From Candidatus Heimdallarchaeota archaeon (lineage in GTDB: Archaea; Asgardarchaeota; Heimdallarchaeia; Heimdallarchaeales; Kariarchaeaceae): a stretch of 11,348 bases of DNA. The DNA is taken from positions 1 to 11,348 of the forward strand of contig WAMJ01000069.1 of the NCBI GenBank assembly GCA_015522385.1. The letters run 5' to 3'. Positions 11,293 to 11,348 of this stretch are shown piece after piece; the stretch's first letter is position 1, and every line of letters begins with the position of its first letter. The notes beneath the pieces were generated by a model. It saw only the letters and a program-made list of their open reading frames with translations, made no database searches and was not told the DNA's origin. A program made the translations under genes and the position numbers.

Positions 11293-11348
11293 GTACCTTC
11301 TCTTTCTCGATGAGGGCAGAAAGGGGTCTTGGGCACAGTAGCTAATAC
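11289..11348 (-). CDS. Possible 3' end of an upstream gene (19 residues seen)
   Basis: A frame open from the right edge to TGA 11289 would encode the last 19 residues, VLATVPKTPFCPHREREGT. It is listed because its stop makes a four-base TTGA overlap with the methyltransferase TTG, matching the operon's other junctions, and because it contains a Cys-Pro-His of the kind seen in the zinc proteins downstream. It is too short to be sure; the methyltransferase frame is also open to the edge. Confidence 0.35.
   Translation of the reverse strand, partial: VLATVPKTPFCPHREREGT

Noticed and set aside
11251..11348. 30-residue frame ending ...KNHTTKIYSVI on the minus strand
   Set aside because: It has no start codon and is closed upstream by TAG within the window.

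Overview
The window looks like the packaging and head-assembly end of a tailed double-stranded DNA virus or provirus (HK97-fold, Caudoviricetes type) of an archaeon. The virus assignment rests on an uninterrupted series of recognisable genes read right to left on the minus strand: small terminase (weak match), large terminase, portal, MuF-like minor head protein, HK97 gp10/Mu gpG-like protein, prohead protease/scaffold, and the start of what should be the major capsid protein. The order portal - F - G - protease - capsid is that of phage Mu. The archaeal assignment rests on a TFIIB/TFB-type zinc ribbon in one regulator, TATA-box-like elements (TTTAAATA, TATATATA) in front of several genes, and many small zinc-ribbon and C2H2 proteins. 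Base composition is near 50% GC. I cannot name the host; a euryarchaeal, non-halophilic host is a guess.

Layout. 11348-8274 (minus) is an early/accessory operon of short genes: a partial upstream gene, a Dam-type adenine methyltransferase, a winged-helix/C2H2 protein with a repeat-rich 5' end, six very small proteins (several zinc-binding), and a tandem pair of paralogous zinc-ribbon proteins. Almost every junction is a 4-base ATGA/GTGA overlap with a strong Shine-Dalgarno, so translation is probably coupled. 8273-8105 is a non-coding leader with a TATA box, alternating C/G blocks able to form competing hairpins, and three ATTAAGT repeats in front of the small terminase gene. 8104-1 (minus) is the packaging and head module.

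One gene runs against the rest: 6814-7557 (plus) encodes a TFB-like zinc ribbon joined to two helix-turn-helix segments. It is wedged between the two terminase genes, shares its first 7 bases with the large terminase gene in divergent orientation, and overlaps the small terminase gene by 62 bases tail to tail.

The most interesting protein is the 883-residue portal. After a portal core carrying two zinc-ribbon insertions it continues into a ParB/Srx-like domain and a C-terminal ADP-ribosyltransferase-like domain, suggesting a virion-borne enzyme delivered with the genome. A recurring hydrophobic-Q-K-(S/A/M/P) motif in the scaffold, capsid start and portal linker is a candidate cleavage site for the head protease.
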